Source: Cryptomeria japonica (taxonomy: Eukaryota; Streptophyta; Pinopsida; Cupressales; Cupressaceae). From it: a DNA stretch of 64,000 nucleotides. A program made the position numbers and the translations under genes. Within the stretch, counting starts at the first letter, position 1. Every line of letters begins with the position of its first letter. Below the pieces are notes generated by a model. The model saw only the letters and a list, made by a program, of their open reading frames with translations, was not told where the DNA came from and made no database searches. Where the stretch lies: contig NC_081411.1 of the NCBI RefSeq assembly GCF_030272615.1, forward strand, positions 153,687,971 through 153,751,970. The letters run 5' to 3'. This document shows, piece by piece, positions 35,545 through 48,225 of this stretch.

Positions 35545-36380
35545 ATGGACTCTGGTTTAAAAAAATTACTCACTATGGTGCTTGAAGATCTAGATACAAC
35601 AAGAAAAGAATAAAATAGCCTAAGAAGGAATCTGGGCAATGCTAAAGACTTCATTGAATCATTGAAGGAAAAAGTGACCACATCCAGAGAAAAGAGAAAG
35701 GAGCTTATGGACAAACTCAAGGAGAAAGAAGAACAAATAATTAATAACCAAGCCGTAAGACAAGACAAATGAATGTGAAAAGCTTGCTAAAGAAAATGTA
35801 GTCTTGAAGAATGAAATGCAATCCATTGCGATGAAGCTGACAAAGGAGATTGAAGACAAGAAGAAGAATAAGGAAAGTTTGACTCAGTCATTATAGATCT
35901 TATGAATGTTGCAGACTAAATTATGAAAATGACTAGCTAAAGCTTGAATTGATATATTCCAAGGATAATGATCAAGAGCTTGAAAAGTAGATCATAATTC
36001 TAAGAGACGAACTTACCATTGTTATTGAGTACAAGGAAAAATTCAATGCTAGCTCAACTAATCTAGATGAGATGTTGCAAAGTCAGAAGAATAAAGGTGA
36101 TATGGGAGGACTTGGATATGAGAAAGTAGAAAGCTCCGGATTTGGTCAAAGTAATACTAAACCTCATCATCAAAAGAATAAGAGATCTCTGGTAAGACAA
36201 CCTAATGCTTATAAATTCAATGGTAAATGGTTTGTTTGCAATAGATTTGGTCATATGGAAAGTCAATGCAGAAATAGGGCAAATCAAAATAGTTCATCAT
36301 TCTCTGGACAATGTTTCAATTGCAATAACTATGGTCATAAGTCAAATAAATGCAAAAGTATGGTAAATAGGAGAAATATG
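35545..36380 (+). pseudogene. E2 ORF1, first part: coiled coil and first CCHC knuckles
   Basis: It begins MDSGLKKLLT at ATG 35545, and has a stop near 35611 and frameshifts near 35762 and 35890. The coiled-coil part is conserved with E1 (SREKRKELMDKL, NEMQSIAMKLTKEIED). Knuckles: FVCNRFGHMESQC (first Cys changed to Trp) and CFNCNNYGHKSNKC. It is cut at RRNM by insertion of element D; the remainder is at 43841-44080. Confidence 0.75.
36376..36380. repeat. Target-site duplication ATATG (left) of element D
   Basis: ATATG precedes the left LTR of D and recurs at 43836-43840. Removing D and one copy restores the ORF1 frame at the third knuckle. Confidence 0.92.
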
Positions 36381-37897
36381 TGATGAATCAATGATGAACA
36401 ATTAGTACCAAACTGGTACTAGGAGGGGGGGGGTGAGTCAGTACTGAGAAAAATAGTTTTCCTTGAACCGGTTAGGCTAAGAACCCTGCCCTTTGACTGG
36501 CAAGCAATAACACTAGTCTAAACCAGATTACTACCAGTTAAGCACAGTGAAAGACATAAACTGATAACTTAGCTTTCCACACAATCTAACATCTTATTTC
36601 CACTTCACCCATATGAATACACTAGTAATACTTTAACAAAAATGTAAAGACTTACAGGTTCAACATGCTTTACCGCTTAACAGAGAAGAACAAAGCATCA
36701 TGCGTAACACACATATTTTTCACGTGGAAACCCAACTGGGAAAAACCACGATGGGGATGAATACCCACAAGTTGTTCTTTGAACCCTTTTGAAGTCCAGT
36801 TTGTTAGGAGCCTAGTCCGATTAAAGACTTTACAATAGGTTATGTTAGGAACCGATCTTGCTAGGGATCACCCGGTTAAGGGATGGCTAACATACCCGGT
36901 TAAAGGTTACCTTGTTAGAGGATTTTTAGAACTCAATAATTTTGAGTCACCTTGTTAAAGGATTTACAGCAAGTTGGTTAAAGCTACCCTGTTAAGGGGT
37001 TTTCCAACTATTGAAGTGGTTAGAGGTCAATAGGTATTACAATGATCTGGTAACAACAATCAATGCCAATGCAGATCCGCTTCAGTTCCTTCCTTCTGCA
37101 CTCACACTCGACAGGCATCTATTCTCATATCTGGTCTGGCAAGAATCATGTATCTTTGCACTTAGATACACACACAACATTTGCCAACAACCTCAACATG
37201 AAAAACAACATCGACCTTATAGGAAACATATAGGATGGTAACATAAACCCTAAACCCTAAACATTTAGGTTAAGCAATTCGATTGGTTCAATCCTGACCA
37301 TTGAACACTTTGCTTTGAATACAATGGTCTTGAATAGATCTCAAGACGTTCTCCATCGTTCGTTCTTCACCGCATCTTGGAGGCAATAACCCATCACACG
37401 TTCTCCACTATTTGCATAGACTTCGCATATTCCTGAGGTAGATAGGATCAATCTCCTTCATGCAAGATCCTTCATGTGCACAGAGCTGACGTGGCAACAT
37501 AATCTATTCTTCATTACAATGCTAGCACAACACACAATGTCATCGATTGAATCACATAGTCATAGAACACTTCAACCGGAAACCCTGAAGCTAAGACTAC
37601 CAACCGATAGTCATACCATATGAAACCTTGATACAAGACATTCCATATACCGATTCACATTCCAACATATCGATTCACTTGGACAAACATATCGCTTCAC
37701 TTATTCACATTTTCACATATACCGGTTCACATTTCAACATACCGGTTCACTTGGACAAACATACCGCTTCACTTCTTCACCTATACCGGTTCTCTTGCAA
37801 GTGCTTACTTCAATATATCGGTTCACTCTTCATCATATTGACATCAATGACAACATACAATATCATCGTGTCAACATACTCTGCACATGTGCCAACA
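36381..37897 (-). repeat. 3' LTR of element D (left in the window)
   Basis: 1517 bases, TGATGAATCAATG to TGTGCCAACA. U3 has repeated (A)TACCGGTTCAC-like units at about 37648-37828 and the arm TTGACATCAATGACAA at 37838-37853. A G-run lies at about 36422-36433. Confidence 0.92.
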
Positions 37898-37923
37898 ATC
37901 TCCCCCTTTGGCATTGATGGCAA
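37898..37923 (-). promoter_or_regulatory. Polypurine tract of element D with adjoining inverted-repeat arm
   Basis: On the minus strand TTGCCATCAATGCCAA then AGGGGGAGAT abuts the 3' LTR. It is the same segment as in A and B. Confidence 0.85.
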
Positions 37924-38140
37924 TATACAAAGATATATCTAAGTTTTACATCTTCTCCCCCAATACTGCAGGTATCTTCTCTACTTCACATCTTCTCCCC
38001 CTTTGACAACAATGCCAAAGTGAAGGCATAACCATCTATGTTCTACTATGTTGCTCCCCCTAAGGAGTAGCATCCTTCAACACACCAATCCTAAGAAAAA
38101 TATATCAATGTAAGTCCTAACTGATGTGGAGCACACACCT

Positions 38141-39853
38141 TTAGTTCACCTCTTGAAGGGGCAGCACCCCTAATTCACCTCTCAAATAGGTAAAGGTAGC
38201 CTTCGGTAGAGGCTTGGTGAATATGTCTGCTAACTGCTCCTTACTGGAAACATGTTCCAGTACAACTTCTTTGTTCTGAACCTTTTCTCTTAAGAAATGA
38301 TATTTAAGCACAAAGTGCTTGGTTCTAGAATGTAAAACCAGATTCTTGGAGATGTTAATCGCACTTGTGTTGTCACAAAATATACTTACCAGTTCAGATA
38401 CAGGAACTTTGAAGCCATTTAATACATGCTTCATCCAAATTGTCTGGGTGCAGTTCATAAATGCTACAACATACTCCGCTTCTGTTGTAGACTGAGAGAT
38501 ACAACTCTGTTTCTTACTCATCCATGAGACTAGTCTTCCACCAAGAAAGAATGCACCACCGGTTGTGCTCTTCTAGTCATCCACATTACCAGCCCAGTCA
38601 GCATCTGTAAACACTTTTAGGTTGAAATCATTACTGTATGGATACCATAATCCATAGTCAATAGTTCCCTTCAGATATCTTAGAATCCGCTTGACTTCTA
38701 CCAAGTGGGGCTCTCTTGGGCTTTTATGGAACCGTGCAACAATGGCCACTGCATGTGCAATGTCCGATCTGCTATGTACTACATAGTGCAATTTACCAAT
38801 CATTGATCAGTATTCCTTCTCATTTACTAACCCTGAGTCATCCTCTTTGGATAATTTACAACCGGTCACCATCGGTGTACCAACCGGTTTGCTATCTTCC
38901 ATGCCAAAGGTCTTCAACACCTCTTTAACATATTTGGACTGAGTGATAAAGATTCCATCTTTCATTTGTTGAATCTGTAGTCCAATGAAGAACTTAATCT
39001 CCCCTATAAGTGCCATCTCAAACTCCTTTTTCATCTCATCTGCAAAATCATGACTCATCTTGTCATCTCCTCCAAAGATTATGTCATCAACAAATACTTC
39101 ACAGATCGAAATCTGATCTCCTTCTGACTTCAAGTAGATATTACTATCCTCACTTGTTCTCTCAAATCCAATCTTCACAAGATGGGAGTGGAAGCATTCA
39201 TACCATGCTCTAGGTGCCTGCTTTAGTCCATACAAGGCCTTATGTAGCCTACACGCCATGTCACTGTCTTCTGATAGGGAAAACCCATCTAGTTTCTCTA
39301 TATACACATCCTCTTCTAGTATTCCATTCAGGAATGCAGACTTTACATCCGTTTGATATACCTTGAATCTCTTGAATGTTGCATATGCAAGAAGCATACG
39401 AACTCCTTCCAATCTGGCTACTGGAGCAAAGGTTTCTCCATAGTCTTCTCCTTCTTCTTGGGCATATCCTTTACACACAAATATGGCTTTGTTTCTAACC
39501 ACTGAGCCATCTTCACTCAACTTATTTCTAAAAACCCATTTGGTGCTAATGACATTTTTATGCTCCAGTCTAGGTACCAAAGACCATGTACCATTCTTTT
39601 CTATCTGGTCAAGTTCCTCTTCCATTGCCTTGATCCAGTCTTCATCTTTGTGTGCCTCTCTGAATGTTTTAGGCTCAAATTCAGAGATCATGCAAGAGTT
39701 TTCTCTGATCTTTCTTCTTGTAAGAATTCCTGCATCCTTGTCTCCTATGATCTGCTTTGGGTCATGATTCGGCTTTACATACCTAGGAATGATCTTAGTT
39801 GTTTCCTCTTGCTTTTCTTCTTCATCCTCATCTTCATCAGCATCAGCATCCAC
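38141..39853 (-). pseudogene. Element D reverse transcriptase and RNase H
   Basis: The open run 39853-38807 (348 codons) holds an acidic linker, KAMEEELDQIEKNGTWSLVP, WVFRNKLSEDG, DVKSAFLNG, ALYGLKQAPRAWYECFHS and the active-site FVDDIIFGGDD, ending VNEKEY before a stop at 38804. RNase H continues: YVVHSRSDIAHAVA, RILRYLKGTIDYGLW, TDADWAGNVDD (stop at about 38573), QSTTEAEYVVAF, FCDNTSAINIS, HSRTKHF and ADIFTKPLP, to the stop at 38141. Only two stops break nearly 570 codons, so the copy is young compared with A. Confidence 0.92.
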
Positions 39854-40003
39854 CGGTGTAGGAGCAATGTTACTGGTGCTTGGCTGTTTTGCAACCAGTT
39901 CCCAGAAGGTTACTACTGGTTCATCTCCTACTTGCTCACTATTGGTTTCCTGAGATCTCTCAGAGGTTTCATCAACTCTAACATTGATTCTTTCAACAAT
40001 TCT

Positions 40004-41269
40004 CTAAGTCCTATTGTTGAAACATTTGAGAGCTTTGCTCTTTGTGGAATACCCCGGGAATACTCCCTCATCACATTTAGCATCAAACTTGCTCTGATGT
40101 TCACTCCTCTTGATATAGCATCTACTACCAAACACTCTAAAGTAGCTTACCACTAGTGTCTTACCAATCCAATACTCATAAGGTGTTTTGTCCTTACCCT
40201 TTTTGATGAGTACCCGGTTCATTGTGTAGACTGCAGTGCTCACCGCTTCTCTCCAAAAGGTGTGAGCAACCTTTCCTTGGATCAACATAGTTCTAGCTGC
40301 TTCAACCACAGTCTGATTATTTCTCTCTGCTAGGCCATTCTGTTGTGGAGTCCAGGGGGCAAACAGTTGCCTCTTGATGGCATTCTCTTCATAGTATTGG
40401 TTGAATTCACCAGAAGTGAATTCTCCTCCTTGATTAGTTCTTAAGCACTTAATCCTCTTACCGCTTTCTTTTTCTACAAGTGCTCTGAAGGCTTTGAACA
40501 TCCTAAAAGCTTCAAATTTATCCTTCAAGAATGTGACCCATGTCATTCTAAAGCAATCATCAATAAGAATCATAAAATACCTATCTCCCTGCACACTCCT
40601 AGTTTTCATAGTACCACACAAATCAGTATGCACAAGATCAAGTAAATTGTCTGCAGTGAAAGGTTTACCTTCGAAGGTTGAGAAAGACATTTTCCCCAGT
40701 TGACACTCTCTGCACAAAGGGTCTTCCGGTTTGCTTAGCATAGGCAATCCTCTAACTGCCTTGATCTTACTGGCCTTCGCAATATTGTCAAATTTTACAT
40801 GGCAGAGTCTCCTATGCCATATCCAGCTATCCTCAAACTTAGCCATAAGACATGTACTGACATTAGCATTTTGCTGAAATAGGTTACCTTTGGTCTGCAT
40901 ACCGGTAGCCATCAGTTCACCACTCTTTCCTTTGATTTTGCACACTCCATTTTTGAATTCTAGAGTGAGTCCATTATCATTCAGTTGAGCAACACTCAAA
41001 AGGTTGTGCCTTAGACCTTCTACCTAATACACATTGTCAGCACTGCTTCTTCCATTTAGAGAGATGGACCCTCTGCCTTTTACCATATATGGTGCATCAT
41101 TACCAAAATGAACCACACCACCATCATACTCTTCTAGAGATAGAAACTTACTCTGATCACCAGTCATATGGTGAGAACAACCACTGTCAATAATCGACTC
41201 ATTGGAATTATCAAAGCGGGAGACAAGAGCCTTCTTGTCTGACACATCTTCATTGACTGCTACAAACAC
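40004..41269 (-). pseudogene. Element D protease and integrase
   Basis: The protease motif is IDSGCSHHMTGDQSKFL, at about 41200. After a stop near 41024 comes HNLLSVAQLND, then the integrase zinc region WHRRLCHVKFDN...CRECQLGK, the core DLVHTDLCGTM, RTNQGGEFTSGEF and the glutamate region LAERNNQTVVEAARTM, and FWREAVSTAVYTMNRVL. The reading meets a stop near 40004 and continues into the reverse-transcriptase linker. It cleaves the polyprotein and inserts cDNA. Confidence 0.9.
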
Positions 41270-41399
41270 AATATCTTCATTTTCTTCATCTTCTGATTCC
41301 TCATCAGTGACACCTTCATCAACTTCTACAAAACAATTTCTCGAGTTTCCTCCTTTGAACTTCTTGAACCTCTCTGTTTTATCCTTGTTGTCACCATTA

Positions 41400-42229
41400 G
41401 GGCAGTTTACAATATATGTCCTATCCGGTTACAAGAAAAGCATTTCAAAGGAAGCTTACCTTTATATTTACTGGTTCCCTTGGGAAGTCTCTTGGCAAGA
41501 AGAGCTTCAAATTCCATCAGGATCTCCTCATCATCCATTTCTCTACTTTGTCTTGGTTCACCACTGGCACTAGCTTCTTTGCCTTTTCTGGATGGTGCAA
41601 TAGATGCTCAGAAGGCTGATTCAGTCTTCTGAATACTACCATCATAATTATTTAGCTCATAAGCTGTTAACTTTGCAATGATGGAGTCCAGGGATAAATT
41701 TGTCTTGTCTACAAACCTCAACTCCTGAATAGCAACAACCCTTATTGCATAGACTAGTAATAAGGATTACAAAAATTTGCTAACAACAGTGGAATCTTCC
41801 ATTTTACCACCTGCACTCTTGATATCTCCAACAACAATTTTGATTCTTATTCCATATTGTTGAATGGTCTCTCCTTCAACCATCCGCATGTCTTCAAACT
41901 TTCCCCTAAGGCTTTCTTCCTTAGCTTGTTTCACATGCTCATCACTGCCATAGATATTCTCAAGAGCATCCCATACTTCTTTGGGATTCTCTTTGTCCTA
42001 AACATCAATAAACTCAATGTCAGGAAAACTGCTAATTAGGGCTTCCATGACTTGCCCATTCTCCTGAATCTCTCTCTTTTGATCATCGGTGAGTACCGGT
42101 AGGAATAACATAAGCATTTTCAACATAGCTCCAATGTTGAGCACCCATGCTTCTGATGTATATCTTCATTCTGTCCTTCCATATTTTAAAGTTGTCCCTG
42201 TTGAACTTTGGACCTTCCCTCTTCATCAT
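41400..42229 (-). pseudogene. Element D gag
   Basis: It starts at ATG 42229 (MMKREGPKF) and follows element A gag, but stops and frameshifts begin within about 60 codons (near 42100). The knuckle region at about 41400-41450 is recognisable. Gag is more decayed than pol in this copy. Confidence 0.75.
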
Positions 42230-42286
42230 TAGAGTAGGATCTTTACCTCAAGCGGTTAAGCTTACAACACAGAGGACTTGGAGGAT

Positions 42287-42299
42287 GCTATGATACCAA
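42287..42299 (-). promoter_or_regulatory. Primer-binding site of element D
   Basis: The minus strand reads TTGGTATCATAGC one base after the 5' LTR, one change from the TGGTATCAGAGC type. Confidence 0.8.
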
Positions 42300-42300
42300 T

Positions 42301-43835
42301 TGATGAATCAGTGATGAACAATTAGTACCAAACTGGTACTGAGAGGGGGGGGGGGTGAATCAATACTGAGAAAAATAATTTTCCTTGAACCGGTTAGACT
42401 GAGAACTCTACCCTTTGACTGGCAAGCAATAACACTTGTCTAAACCAGATTACTACCGGTTAAGCACAATGAAAGACATAAACTGATAACTCAACTTTCC
42501 ACACAATCTAACATCTTATTTCCACTTCACCCATATGCATACACTAGTAATACTTTAACAGAAATGTAAAGACTTACAGGTTCAACATGCTTTACCGCTT
42601 AAGAGAGAATAACAAAGCATCATATGAAAAGCATCACACATAACACACATATTTTTCACGTGGAAACCCAACTGGGAAAAACCATGGTGGGGATGAATAC
42701 CCACAAGTTGTTCTTTGAACCCTTTTGAAGTCCACTCTGTTAGGAGCCTAGTCTGGTTAAAGACTTTACAATAGGTTATGTTAGGAACTGATCCTACTAG
42801 GGATCACCTGGTTAAGGGATGGCTAACATACTCGGTTAAAGGTTACCTTGTTAGAGAATTTTAGAACTCAATGATTTTGAGTCACCCTGTTAAAGGATTT
42901 ACAACAAGCCAGATAAAGCTACCCTGTTAAGGGGTTTTCCAACTGTTGAAGTGGTTAGAGGTCAACAGATATTACAATGATCTGGTAATAGCACTCAATG
43001 CCAATGCAGACCCGCTTCAGTTCCTTCCTTCTGCACTCACACTCTGCAGGTATCTATTCTCATATTTGGTCTGGCAAGAATCACGTATCTTTGCACTTAG
43101 ATACACACAACATTTTCCAACAATCTCAACATGAAAAACAACATCAACCTTATAGGAAATAGATAGGTCAGTAGCATAAACCCTAAACCCTAAACATTTA
43201 GTTTAAGCAATTCAGTCGGTTCAATCCTGGCCATTGAACACTTTGATTTGAATACAACAGTCTTGAACAGATCTCAAGACATTCTCCATCGTTCGTTCTT
43301 CACCGCATCTTGGAGGCAATAACCCATCACGCGTTCTCCACCGTTTGTAGAGACTTCGCATATTCTCGAGGTAAATAGGATCAATCTCCTTCATGCAATA
43401 TCCTTCACGCGCACAGAGCTGACATGGCAACACAATCTATTCTTCATTACAATGCTAGCACAACACACAATGTCATTGGTTGAATCACATAGTCATAGAG
43501 CACTTCAACCGGAAACCCTGAAGCTAAGACTACCAACCGGTAGTCATACCATATGAAACCTTGATACAAGACATTCCATATACCGGTTCACATTCCAACA
43601 TACCGGTTCACTTGGACAAACATACCGCTTCACTTGTCTGGTTCACATTTTCACATAAACCGGTTAACATTTCAACATACCAGTTCACTTGGACAAACAT
43701 ACCGCTTCACTTCTTCACATATATTGGTTCTCTTGCAAGTGCTTACTTCAATATACCAGTTCACTCTTCATCATATTGACATCAATGAAAACATACAATA
43801 TCATCATGTCAACATACTCAACACATATGCCAACA
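42301..43835 (-). repeat. 5' LTR of element D (right in the window)
   Basis: 1535 bases, TGATGAATCAGTG to ATATGCCAACA, the partner of 36381-37897. The G-run at about 42343-42355 is 13 bases. The CCGGTTCAC-like array lies at about 43580-43765. Confidence 0.92.
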
Positions 43836-43840
43836 ATATG

Positions 43841-44080
43841 AGATGCTATGATTGTGGAAGATTTGGACATATTTCTAATCAATGTAGATCAAGGGGAAAT
43901 CAAGGTAATTCTAGGCCTAATCAGAGAAACAACATTGTTTGCTATGCTTGCAACAAATCTGGTCACATTGCAAAATTCTATAGAAGCAAGAATATGAACA
44001 AGAATACTCCGACAAACAAGAATAAATCAGATGATAAGGGAGAAGTGAAGGTTGAAGAGATCAGAGAGAAGTACAAATAG
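43841..44080 (+). pseudogene. E2 ORF1, second part: last CCHC knuckles
   Basis: The knuckles CYDCGRFGHISNQC and CYACNKSGHIAKFY (last Cys changed to Tyr) are followed by a basic tail and a stop at 44080. With 35545-36380 this makes about 358 codons, the same length as ORF1 of E1 and B. Knuckle three directly follows the D insertion point. Confidence 0.75.
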
Positions 44081-44590
44081 AAATGGGTCAAAAAGGGTGA
44101 TTCAAACGCAGTGAATGAGTTCGCACCTAATTTCAGTGTTGGAACCTCATCCGGTAACTAAGGCACTAGGTCTTAGGGGGAAGATTTTCATGTAGATTAT
44201 AAAAACCCCCTATTTGAGATATGTAACTAGTCGTGACAGGTTGCAGATGATTGTAAATGATTGTACAGTCGATACTGAATGATCTCCGAAAGACTTAATG
44301 TTGATTTGAGACTCCAGAATAATATTCATGAGATATAGAGCATCCTGAATAGTTAGGGTTGAGAATTTATTATACCTAAAAGTTAGGTATGTGATAGATA
44401 AAAAGGTGATTTAACTCTTATTTCTCACATTGTGTTTGAAGCGAAAGAGAAGGAGAGTTTGGTGCAGAAGATTGTGTTGTGAACCCTGAGCTTTGAAGAG
44501 ATTCAACGAAGATTTCTTGCATTCGGTTGAAGATTAAAAGGTATTTTCAGAGTTTGATAACCTTCTCTATTCATAACCTAAAATTTGGCA
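44081..44590 (+). other. E2 ORF1-ORF2 spacer
   Basis: The spacer has the same position and landmarks as 3348-3825: TTAGGGGGAAGATTTT near 44174, a purine-rich stretch GAAGCGAAAGAGAAGGAGAG near 44440 and AGGTATTT at 44539-44546. No ORF. Confidence 0.5.
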
Positions 44591-46867
44591 ATGGCATCAT
44601 CTGGTGTGGCAACTTCGTTGGTTGCTAAAATAAATAATAGGGCAAGGCCAAAGTTTAAGAAACACCCATATAAATTGATGGAAGATGATCTGAAAGGAAC
44701 ATTTTCGTTCGTTCTGTATGGTGTTTTGCATGTTGAGGATATTAGGGCTTACATCCATTGCAATTCTGAAGAGCTTGGGAATGTTGAAATGATAAAACTT
44801 TATACAAAGCACATGATATAAGGTATGGTAAACCTAAAACCCGAATTCAAATCTTTCTAGGATAAGGGTTTCATTCAATTTGTAAATTTTCCAATTTTTG
44901 ACGAACTCGAATGGGTTGATACATTTTGAGCAGAATTCATGGCAAATTTATATGGCTTGACAAGCTACACAAGATCACAAAGCAAGCAATCAAAGCCATA
45001 ACATGCTTGAATGCAACCAATGAAGTTCTTGGCCTAAGGAATGTAAAGAACCAGACCATGACGGAGGCAACCGATTCGAAACATGATGGGAGAACAATGA
45101 CAATTGATGAAATTATTGAATATGATGCTAGGTTTGCATCCATGGTGATGGGCTACAAGGTCTATCAATCCAACATAGATAACTCAGTATCCAGTACGAC
45201 CATTTATGTTGCCTATCAAATTCTTAAAAGAAGACAAGTTGTATGATCTGTGTGGGGTGCTCCAGAGTGAGCTCTTGAACAACATGAAGAAGATAAAGCA
45301 GGACAAAAAGCATGTATTTAAGTTTGGTACCCTGATTATCTACTTATATTTCTATTTCATGAATGAGGTCCCCGATGTAGGAAAAGTTCAATGGGCCTAT
45401 GACAGGCCAGTGGTGATGCAAATAAAGGAAACTCTAGATGGTTTAGGAGGAGAGATATTCTATGGGGATACTTCACAAAGCATGATATAGAGCAGGGAAA
45501 GGATCCCAAAGGAATTTGTTGAAAAGTATGAAGACTCCATATGCTTCATGGTGGACATCGATCAATGTTTGATGGAGGATGTTGAACCTAGGACAACATG
45601 GATCATGCCCAAGAGGTATGAGGTTGATGGTGATACTCTTAATGCATATGCTCAACTCCTTTTGAGAAAACCGGTAGATAAAACAAAGGGAAGATTTGGG
45701 ACTTATAAGGAGAAAAGCTTGAGCCTGCACTCCCAATTCACCAAACCTGGAATGCAGAGAAGAGTGAGGAAGGAAGTGGAGCAGCTAGTAAAGGATATGG
45801 GAATTAAAAAGGAGGTAGTTCAAAGAGCCCAAGAGAGGAACATCTTGAAAGAAGAAGACATGGTCAAACCCAAGAAGACCAAGCCGAAAACTCCTTCACC
45901 AAAGCCAAGGCAAACAAGGAAATCAACACCTTCCTCCAGCACTCAAAAGCCTGTCCCTCCACCAAAGCCTCAATCCAAACCATCCAATGGAGCTAAGAAG
46001 AGGAAGAAAGGGAAACCAGGAAGAGTCTATGTGGCAGCCACTGCAGAAGAAGAGACTGAATCCGATGAGGTAGTGATATAGGTAAATAAGAGTGCTACTA
46101 TTGCTAGGGTTATCATGATGCAATTCTCTCGATAAGGTCATCCTAGCACAAAGCCCAGAGTTGAAGCTAAACAATTCGACATAACTCTTAAGCAAGTGAA
46201 GGAAGCAATAACAGAACAAGGTAATCTTAAATTACTTTCTCAAATTTATGATCGATTGGATGAGAAAGGGAAGAGATCATTAGAAGAAGTTACAATTGTA
46301 TATTTAAATAAGTATAGCAAGGCGCTTATAGAAATAGCTTCTGAAATTCCTAAAAGTTTGTATGATATTTTGGATATGAGAAAGGAAACTACTCGGATAG
46401 AATAGGAGAGAATTAGGGAATATGAGCTAGTGCAACTCTCTCTGGTAATTGCCAAGACAAAAATTGATAGAATTCTTAAAGAGAATAAAGAAAGATTCAG
46501 AAGAAAAACCAGGGTGAACAAAATAATGACTGGAAAAAATGAGGATGTTCATAAGGAGGCTTGGTAAATTTTGAGGGAAATACTTAAAAAGTATGAGCAT
46601 GACTTAGTTCCTGAGAGATCTCAAGAAAGTGTTCAAAAGTCTGTTTCGGAAGTCCTTGGGATGCCATCCTTAAGAGATGAACCGAAAATTGCAAAACCAG
46701 ATGAACAAACAACTGAACTTGTTATTGTTGCAGATGATATCGATGACAGTCAGCAGATTGCAGACTCCAGTGAAGCATCTCATGCAAGATTGAGCTCTCA
46801 AAGACAATTTACAAGACTCTTATTAGCTTTTGACAATTTTTTTATAGCACTCTACAAAAATTTGTGA
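44591..46867 (+). pseudogene. E2 ORF2: unrecognised retroelement protein
   Basis: It begins MASSGVATSLV at ATG 44591. Conserved block 1: EDDLKGTFSF, EDIRAYIHCNSEELG, RIHGKFIWLDKLHKITKQA, KIKQDKKHVFKFGTL and EVPDVGKVQWAYDRP. A good open run (45548-46081) covers WIMPKRYEVDGDTLNAYAQ and a strongly basic Lys/Pro-rich linker (about 45860-46020) that could bind nucleic acid or act as a nuclear localisation signal. Block 2 (about 46170-46400) has SQIYDRLDEKGK and EIPKSLYDILDMR. Stops lie near 44819, 44860, 45489, 46080, 46403 and 46565, with frameshifts. The end, after DDIDDSQQIADSSEA, is unlike B, so it is truncated. Confidence 0.65.
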
Positions 46868-48225
46868 TAGTCCAAGATTTTATTCTACCTCCTTGACCTT
46901 TTGAGAATCCTCCATTATTATTGTGAAGGTCTATTGTCTTTTGAAGGATAATATTCTTTTATTTTATATTTCTCTCTTCTTTATCATTTTGTGCTTCATT
47001 CTATTCTTTGATAGTTTGGAGATGCCACCTTTCTTTCAAGGTATTCATCATTGTAGACCTAGAATTTAAATACATAAATTTATATTTATAATTATATTCT
47101 TAAATTTAGATACACATAAGTTTAAGTACACACAACCTCCCATTTTACCTTGTTAAATTGAATTCCTATGGAGGTTAGGAGTCTAAATTAGGGGCCTAAC
47201 CTCTTTGGTAGGCTCCTTTGCAATCACAACCATTTTCTTTATCCCAACACAAGTACTTATAGATCTTCAAACACTTCAAGGTTTGCATTTCATTTTAATC
47301 ACTTGATTATTGCATTATTCCATTTGATTTACATAGCATTAGATTAGCTTATTACTATTCTATTCTTCTTAACAATTTTTGGTATTTTCTTTTTATTGTT
47401 ATTGTCTCCCACTGTGTAGATTATATATATTCTATATGAGAATTTTGTTTTTTGACTTTTCTAGATGACAATATGAAACTAGGAAAGGAATGCACATATA
47501 AGATGAAAATTTGAGTGTGCTAGCATTTGTGCCATATTGTTGTCCAAAGAATTTTATAGGTTCTTTATCTTTTGTATTTCACTATTCTACAATTCATTTT
47601 TGTTGTTTCATTCTCTATTTGTTGTATTTCATATTTCTATTATGCCATATGTATGCATTATTATGACATGAATAATGGTGTGTACAAGTTTAATATCTTG
47701 TCATGAAGGATGTGCAATAAATTCACTTTTGACAGAGATATTGGTGTTAAAAATATTAAAATATGCATGAACAAAATGGTGGGGCATTACATTATTGACT
47801 AGGAACCTTGAAAATCTTTATGATGATTGTTATGACACACCATAGAGCATTTTAAGGGAGATCATGGAGCTAAAATGGAGCTCCTAACTTGGTGGGTAAA
47901 TTGTGATGGATTTATTAAGCATTATGACAATGTAAGAGCATCTACTATCATTAGCATGGTGACTCATAATGGAGGTGACCAGTGGAATTTGGGCTCTAGA
48001 TTTGGATGCCATATTTGGTTCATGGTTTGGTCCATGGTTCCACTTATAGTTTCTTTGTATTGGATTTTAGATTAGAGTTAAGTATGAGTTATATAATTGA
48101 TTTGTAAGTAGAATTTCTCTAGAATAATTGTTGGTGATAGTCTTATAAAGACAACCTAAGATTTATATTTTAATCTCATAGTTGTTGAATAATACAACTA
48201 ATACTATTTTGTAGTGTGATATCTT
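46868..48225. other. AT-rich DNA, no genes seen
   Basis: No supported coding region, RNA gene or element end. Short AT-rich inverted words at about 47050-47140 could be a worn MITE, but no clear termini were found. Confidence 0.4.

Larger units (their letters stand above)
36381..43835 (-). mobile_element. D: nearly complete Ty1/copia element on the minus strand, nested in E2
   Basis: 7455 bases with LTRs at 36381-37897 and 42301-43835, target duplication ATATG, primer-binding site at 42287-42299 and polypurine tract at 37898-37911. Gag, protease, integrase, reverse transcriptase and RNase H are all present, with few stops in pol. Its proteins are close relatives of those of A. D is the best-preserved autonomous-type element of the window. 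Confidence 0.94.
34339..46867 (+). mobile_element. E2: second pol-less two-ORF element, 3' end missing, interrupted by element D
   Basis: It has a 5' LTR (34339-35476), a primer-binding site, ORF1 (35545-36380 and 43841-44080), spacer and ORF2 (44591 to about 46867). Copia element D lies in the knuckle-coding part of ORF1 (duplication ATATG). No pol and no 3' LTR are found; sequence after about 46867 is unrelated to B or E1. Same architecture as E1 and B. Confidence 0.8.
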
